From positions 6,109,001 through 6,173,000 of the forward strand of contig CM034415.1 of the NCBI GenBank assembly GCA_019925095.2: DNA of 64,000 nucleotides, in the 5' to 3' direction. Shown in pieces: positions 58,553-64,000 of this stretch. The translations under genes were made by a program, and so were the position numbers. How positions within the stretch are numbered: the stretch's first letter is position 1; each line of letters starts with the position of its first letter. This DNA is from Dendrolimus kikuchii. Lineage: Eukaryota > Arthropoda > Insecta > Lepidoptera > Lasiocampidae. The notes beneath the pieces are model-generated. The model did not search any database. It saw only the letters and a list, made by a program, of their open reading frames with translations, and had not been told where the DNA came from.

Positions 58553-58613
58553 GACGTTTAGATTAAGTTTAAATTCATTGAAACTTTCAACACACAAACA
58601 TCTTAACCATATA

Positions 58614-59413
58614 CTAGGGGTGTTCAATAAAATGTGATAATGAGCATGACGCAATTGTCTTTTATTAAATGTTATTTTATTTTTCGACGTAGTCACGTTT
58701 CAGGTTTATACACTTTGTATATCTTTTTTCCAAAGCTAAAATTCGCTGTTAAAAAAATCTTCTTGATCCCTTAAAAAATCATGTCCCGTGGCGACTACTG
58801 CATCATCATCTTCAAATTTATGGCCCCTGAGATGTTCCTTTAACCGCCGAAACAGGTAGAAATCACTAGGAGCTAATTCCGGTGAATATGGAGAATGTTC
58901 CATCAATTGGAAGCTAGCTTCTTGAATGGCAGCCATCGCAATTCTGGTCTTGTGCGCGGGGGCGTTATCTTGGAGAAACAAAACAACTTTAGCGAGTTTG
59001 CCACACCGTTGCTTGCGTATTTCTTCACGCAACTTTGTTTTTGTCCTGGCTACATATAAGTCCCTGTAATAGTGGCTCCATGATTAAGGTATTCGATCAT
59101 TATCAACCGTCGGCTGTCCCAGAAAAAACAGCTGCTTACCGGCGGATGGAATCATCTTTTTCTTGGGAGTTGGAGATGACGGTCTCTTCCAAGTCATGGA
59201 CTGTGTTCTCGTTTCCGGGTCATAATGGTCAAACCATGTTTCGTCGGTAGTTATGAATCGAGCCAAAAATCGGTCTATATCTTGTTGTAACAAACCCAAT
59301 TAATTACTTTTTATTATTATTATATCTAATGTCTGGGCTATGCCTGCCAGTATTTATTTTTTTCTTTCCAAGGAGAATGTATCGCATTATCACTATTTAT
59401 TGAACGCCCCTCG
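58614..59413 (-). mobile_element. internally deleted mariner (DD34D) with intact ends
   Basis: The terminal repeats are CTAGGGGTGTTCAATAAAAT (left) and CGAGGGGCGTTCAATAAATA (right, inverted), flanked by TA at 58612-58613 and 59414-59415. The minus strand encodes TTDETWFDHYDPET, then after a frameshift FLQDNAPAHKT and SPELAPSDFYLFRRLKEHLR. Second and third catalytic Asp are separated by 34 residues, as in mariner. The N-terminal DNA-binding half is missing: the element is 800 bp against about 1.3 kb for intact ones. It is dead as a transposase source, but its ends could still be moved in trans. Confidence 0.88.
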
Positions 59414-61433
59414 TAAGCCGCTAAGGCCCCAAAAAATAAAACATATTTCTTTTTTAAATTTGCCGCACCTCGTTATTGAATTATCAAATTAATGCTGGTA
59501 GCAATAAGGTCTAAAGTCTTGCCATCGCAAGTCATAATTGAGCAAGCCGAATGTGTCACAAAATTGGTGCCGATTATAAGTCTAATAAAAATTTGAAAAA
59601 CTAATGTCTAGCACATTACGCATGATAATTGTAGGTAGAAAGCATTCAGTTTACGCTCCCTAGCTCCTGGGACGCGGGCGCTACCCACCCCTTGCACCCC
59701 CGGGCATTTCAACTGTTTTCTAATAGCAACATTTTTTAACACAAATGTTACTAAAGGCCCGATAAGTCAAAATTCCGTACGCAAAGCAAGATATAAAACC
59801 ATTGAGATATAACATGTCTAGAGAGAGCATTGCTAACAAACAACATCGCCAAAAACGGCATCAAAAACGTGAAGCGTTGCTAAATTCACTCTGCGTTTTC
59901 GGGATATCACGAAAAAAATATTACCCCATTTTTTTTTCATTGTTTATATGATCTAAGTATAAAACATATAGTCTTCACATCAACCATCCTACTCATACAC
60001 CTATCACCTATCTATGCCACCTCTATATATACGACGTCTACGTTAATTGCCTTTATTTAATGACAATTAATAAAAGATCTGAAGCATTGACCTTTGTTGT
60101 GTGACGTAACAGCGATGGCGGACGTCTAGCTAAGCCTAGTCACTTCCCAATTTGTGACGTAACGCTGCAAAATTACGTAACTCATAAAAAAAATCCTAAA
60201 TAAGATGTATTTAGGATTTTTTTAAGTCCAATATCATCTCAATATGTAAACCTACAATATTGTTGTAATGTAGTTTTTTTAAGTCTTGTTGATAGATTAG
60301 TTTTATGTTATGTAATGTTTACTGTAGAAAGATGTTATTTGTAATAATTCTAACTCAACTGTGAAGATGCGTAATTACATTTATGTATATGTTGGCTCGA
60401 TAATTTTGAGCTGTAATTTATGATATCTAGTATCGGCCTAACTGAAGACAACTGGGTATTTCCATACAACTCAAATTGTCCATTCCCATAAATTAAACAA
60501 AACCACATCATTATTAATTTTATCAATTTCCTTATTACATGTAGTATGACTAAGTTCTAAAGCTTCTGGGGAATTTTATCTATTTTAGTTTAGAGGATGT
60601 CATTTTATATTTCCATATAGTGTAACAAAATTTGATTAAAATCATCCCTAGTTATTTGCTGGGATGAAGTCCCATTATCTGTTATGTTAAGAGCACATCT
60701 CACTTTATTTTTCTAATCATGTAATATTGTAAAAAAATTATATACACAGATACATGGTGATTTAAGGAATAAATTAAAGAAAACTCATGAAATTAATTTT
60801 CAAATGTTTAATTAACTATCATGACTCGTCACATGAATTTTTTTAACAAAAAATGTCACGCTGAGCTGTATTCACAAGATCGAAATTAGCCTTTACCATC
60901 CTAAGTATACAGTTTAACACCTACATGTACAATTGTGGTTGCTATACCACACATTAAGTTAATTAAAACAGTCTAATAGTGGGCCACTTTACACCATAGC
61001 ACAACATACATTTGCATTAACATAACTTTCATAATCACATGATTTAAAAACAATTCTCAGACAAAATGATCTATAAAATGACACCACCAAGTGTTCACAC
61101 TCCCACATCACATGACATTTTTTTTCAAATTACTAGTGAATTATACAATCTCCACTTTTTAGCTTGCTAAACAACAGATTTTAGATAATTTAACTAAACA
61201 TCAGAACAAATTTAGAACAATCTTGGCAAGCACTGAATGAATGAGGTTGTTACATAACACTGGCTGGATAACTAATCTCACAGAAAAAATATTGAATTCT
61301 AAATTGAAAACAATATTGTTTGAAACTTGTTTTTAAAATAGTCTTACATTTTGAAAACACTTAGTGATGTCATGCAATTATGTAACTCAAAATTATAATA
61401 AAACAATTCAAATTTGGAATCAATGTATAACAC
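59414..61433. other. intergenic region between mariner and ADP/ATP translocase
   Basis: AT-rich. The only structure I see is a perfect 16-bp hairpin (60187-60202 with 60208-60223) with a 5-base loop. Part of the right side may belong to a longer 3' UTR of the translocase gene. Confidence 0.4.
60187..60223. repeat. perfect short hairpin
   Basis: AAAAAAATCCTAAATA and TATTTAGGATTTTTTT are separated by AGATG. It is probably a MITE relic or microRNA-like fold by chance; no flanking duplication is seen. Confidence 0.6.
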
Positions 61434-61439
61434 TTTATT
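61434..61439 (-). other. polyadenylation signal of the ADP/ATP translocase gene
   Basis: AATAAA on the minus strand, about 120 bases after the stop codon, with a GT-rich stretch just downstream (AAAGTGTTATAC). Confidence 0.55.
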
Positions 61440-61557
61440 TAACTAAAAATAAGTTACTAGAATTCGTTTTCGCGTCTATTAATACATGATTGAGGGAGTG
61501 GCTGTAGTGATTGAATCACATTTATGTAAAGTAATGGTAACAATTCTTACAATATGT

Positions 61558-62463
61558 TTAGAGGAGCTTCTTGATCTCGTCATATAAGACAAGCACAAAT
61601 GCACCGCCTGTTCCTCTGAGGACGTTGGAGAAGGCGCCTTTGAAGAAAGCACCACCACCTTCTGTCTTGGCAATGGTGGCCCAGCAGTGCAGTGTGTTCT
61701 TGTACAGCATCTCAGTCTTGGCACGGCCAGACTGCATCATCATACGCCTACGTACTGTATCGAACGGATATGAAATGATACCAGCAACTGTGGTGACGGT
61801 CTGTGCGATGGCCCAGCTGATGACAATGGGGGTGTTCTTGGGGTCGGGCAACATACCACGGGCTGTGTCGTAGAAGCCGAAATATGCCGCACGGTAGATT
61901 ATAATACCCTGCACGGATACTCCGAAACCCCTGTACAAGCCTGTAAGGCCATCTGACTTGAAGATCTTAGTGAGGCAGTTACCGAGTCCTGTGAACTCGC
62001 GCTGACCATCGCCTTTGCCAACGTCGGCGGCGAGACGGGTACGGGCGAAGTCGAGGGGGTATACAAAGCAGAGCGAGGTCGCTCCAGCGGCACCGCCAGA
62101 TGCGAGATTACCCGCGAAATAGCGCCAGAACTGCGTCTTCTTGTCTACGCCACCGAGGAACACCTGCTTGTACTTGTCCTTGAAGGCGAAGTTCAGCGCC
62201 TGTGTGGGGAAGTACCTGATGACGTTGGCGAGGTTACCGCGCCAGAAGGACAAGAAGCCCTGCTCCCTGGGAATGCGGACGAAAGCGTCGACAATGCCCT
62301 TGTAACGCTGGTCTGCGGCGATCTGTTTGCTCACATGTTGCACTTGAAGTAGCAACTTGACGCGCTCAATGGGTGCGACGGCGGTCTTGGACACCGCGGC
62401 AGAGATGCCACCCGCCAGGAAGTCCTTTGCGAACGCGACCGGATCGGCTAAGCCTTTCGACAT
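61558..62463 (-). CDS. sesB: mitochondrial ADP/ATP translocase (ANT)
   Basis: Exchanges matrix ATP for cytosolic ADP across the inner mitochondrial membrane. 301 residues, the normal length. Three mitochondrial-carrier repeats are visible with signatures PIERVK (31-36), PLDFARTR (136-143) and PFDTVRRR (233-240). The nucleotide-carrier hallmark RRRMMM is at 238-243, and the matrix helices between repeats hold the expected [11 protein letters not shown] and [10 protein letters not shown]. The start [19 protein letters not shown] is typical for insects; the context AAAATGTC is good. The coding region is intact and uninterrupted by introns here, and it is more GC-rich than its surroundings, as expected for a highly expressed gene. 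It could be one of several paralogues; which one cannot be decided from the sequence alone. Confidence 0.97.
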   Translation of the reverse strand: MSKGLADPVAFAKDFLAGGISAAVSKTAVAPIERVKLLLQVQHVSKQIAADQRYKGIVDAFVRIPREQGFLSFWRGNLANVIRYFPTQALNFAFKDKYKQVFLGGVDKKTQFWRYFAGNLASGGAAGATSLCFVYPLDFARTRLAADVGKGDGQREFTGLGNCLTKIFKSDGLTGLYRGFGVSVQGIIIYRAAYFGFYDTARGMLPDPKNTPIVISWAIAQTVTTVAGIISYPFDTVRRRMMMQSGRAKTEMLYKNTLHCWATIAKTEGGGAFFKGAFSNVLRGTGGAFVLVLYDEIKKLL

Positions 62464-63795
62464 TTTGATTTATCTGCGAGGTGGGCACTGGATGATTACC
62501 TCGTTGTCGACGAGGTGGGAACTACGGCACACACTGATTGGAAAACCACGAAACACGAACCCCTGATTTTTGTCAGGAGATTTGAAGTTATTTCGTGATT
62601 ACGGGAGCACAGGGGTAGGCGTGTGCCTTTTTTGAAATTCGATCGATCACGTTCTCTCGCAGTTCTGCCCGGAGGAGCGGCGCAAAAGAAGGAAAGAAGG
62701 GTAAGTATGGCCAACCTAACGATAAGTACCACGAGGTCAGTGTTGTCATTATAATAAATATGAAAGCCTAAAATTTGATTGTAAAAAATAATTCTTTTGT
62801 TTAATACAACATAAATAGAAAAAGACAAAATATAACTTTAAATGTAAAAAAAATTAATACTCTAAAAAAACTATATTATCTAAGGATTTATCCTACACAC
62901 ATATTTCTTTAAATGTTTATGTTAGCTACGTTTAATAGTTAACATTTAAAATATTAGGTTAAAAATTGGTAGTCAGTTAAATGTTGTACGTCAAGTATTG
63001 TAAAGAAAAAGGTGCCCACACATTACGGGAGGGACGGACGGATGTATTCGTCACCTGTGGCTGACGGACGCGTCCGAACAGTAGCGCACGCCCAGCGTCG
63101 GACGCATAGGTCGCGGCTTTTGTGTTGCCAACTCTCTTCGGAACAAGCGTGCTATGTCAACTCTTAAAAATCGCTAAATTGGCACGAATTTAGAAAACAC
63201 GCTGGTAAAATTGACTAATAAGAATAAATAAATTACTTTATTACAAATGCTTGTGTTTTGACGCTAATATTCTGATATACGTCGATATTTCAGTGAAGAG
63301 TTATAGAATTTTAAAAAAGCGCTAAATAGTGTGCTAGGCGTAGCTACTGGAGGCTTCCCAACCAGTGCCTAGACACCAACTCTCAATGGCCGATCTGTGG
63401 CTTCCATCTCGGGCTTTAGTTGGCCATCAATGGCTTCTGTTGGCCTTTCTGCAGCTTTGGGGTGTTCACGACCTCTCTGCATCGGTGTCCTTTGAAGGTG
63501 TGAGGTCACGGGGGTCGGTCATCAGATTCCTCGATGTTCGAGTGGCCGAGCGTGGAGTAGGGTAATTCTGTGAAGGTGTGTATGTGGCGTCCGTTGCTGG
63601 CTCGAACATTCGCCGAGTTGACATTGCTACAAATGCCTTCACACTAGTAATGACTACATCTTGGGCGATGACGTCGTTCCTGACGTACCGACCCGCGCTC
63701 GTACACACTCTCAGGATGATTCTTTGTTGGACTTGTTCTTTTTCCGATTTGTCGCGGAACATAGTGCAAACTACGCTGGAGTCATATATGTTTTA
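62464..63795. other. 5' region of the translocase gene and intergenic sequence
   Basis: 62464-62710 is GC-rich for the window and probably contains the promoter and 5' UTR. 62710-63330 is AT-rich or simple. 63330-63580 shares GTTGGCCTTTCTGCAGCTTTG with 45395-45420 and is a decayed repeat. No other gene was recognised. Confidence 0.4.
62531..62538 (-). promoter_or_regulatory. possible initiator (ATCAGTGT) of the translocase gene
   Basis: Minus-strand ATCAGTGTG matches the arthropod TCAGT initiator and would give a ~70-base 5' UTR. No TATA box is present upstream. An alternative start is the pyrimidine tract CCCTTCTTTCCTTC at about 62690-62703. Both are guesses from sequence. Confidence 0.3.
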
Positions 63796-64000
63796 TCCGT
63801 GTAGGAACGGAGAAAGAATACAACTTCCTGCGACCGGACGGCCTGTTGTAAAAGGCGACAAAAGAACCCACAGCCAGGTGGTAGGGTATTTACCCGACTG
63901 GATGGCTACCATCCCTCGTCTAGAGTATACCGCCATAACAACCTTGACTTGTGTTCCGGCATTAGTGACCAGGTTCTAATGTTCCTTAAGAGAGCAGCAG
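63796..64000 (+). repeat. repeat A copy running off the right edge
   Basis: TCCGTGTAGGAACGGAGAAAG through TTAAGAGAGCAGCAG; the 3' part and tail are outside the window. Confidence 0.85.

Larger units (their letters stand above)
55170..58611. other. gene-free region with repeats
   Basis: No host gene was recognised. It contains AT-rich sequence (55200-56240), a small repeat A 3' scrap (56250-56335), a SINE related to the one at 26430 (57085-57400), partial and full SINE B copies (57590-57660, 57960-58160), and repeat A (58312-58552). Confidence 0.5.

Overview
The window looks like lepidopteran (moth or butterfly) nuclear DNA. It is AT-rich and packed with short interspersed repeats, non-LTR retrotransposon tails and Helitron-like ends of types I associate with Lepidoptera. 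The protein-coding genes are typical insect genes with consensus GT-AG introns. The order-level assignment is inference from repeat style and gene structure, not a database match.

Left third (1-16.4 kb, minus strand): one large gene, which I identify as the kinetochore scaffold KNL1 (Spc105). Five exons join in matching splice phase. Exon 1 has the start codon. Exon 2 carries both PP1-docking motifs (SILK and RVSF). Giant exon 3 encodes a long array of MELT-like BUB-recruitment modules, partly expanded by a near-perfect 198-bp tandem repeat. Exons 4 and 5 match the start and middle of the C-terminal RWD module. The last exon or exons lie off the left edge. The introns hold many repeats.

Middle (16.4-24.6 kb): a candidate 38-codon membrane micropeptide ORF upstream of KNL1 on the minus strand, a 304-bp tandem duplication, and a complete three-exon plus-strand gene for V-ATPase subunit e (VhaM9.7/ATP6V0E type), whose 48-bp middle exon is easy to miss.

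Right part (24.6-61 kb): no host gene that I can recognise. It is a mobile-element landscape. Main items are an RTE-like LINE remnant (29.1-30.0 kb), a 178-bp foldback element with a target duplication, and a large REL-endonuclease-type reverse transcriptase element (52.3-55.2 kb, one frameshift) with four decayed copies of its C-terminal tail at 40-45 kb. There is also a 774-bp terminal-inverted-repeat element and an 800-bp internally deleted mariner with intact ends and a TA duplication. One ~310-bp poly-A-tailed repeat family ('repeat A' below) occurs about 14 times across the window.

Right end (61.4-62.5 kb, minus strand): an intact, uninterrupted gene for the mitochondrial ADP/ATP translocase, with a plausible initiator and polyadenylation signal.

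The host genes are housekeeping genes of unrelated pathways: chromosome segregation, vacuolar acidification and mitochondrial nucleotide exchange. I see no operon-like linkage. The most noteworthy biology is the KNL1 gene: its module array, its phospho-site architecture, and an apparent direct splice from the giant exon to the RWD domain.
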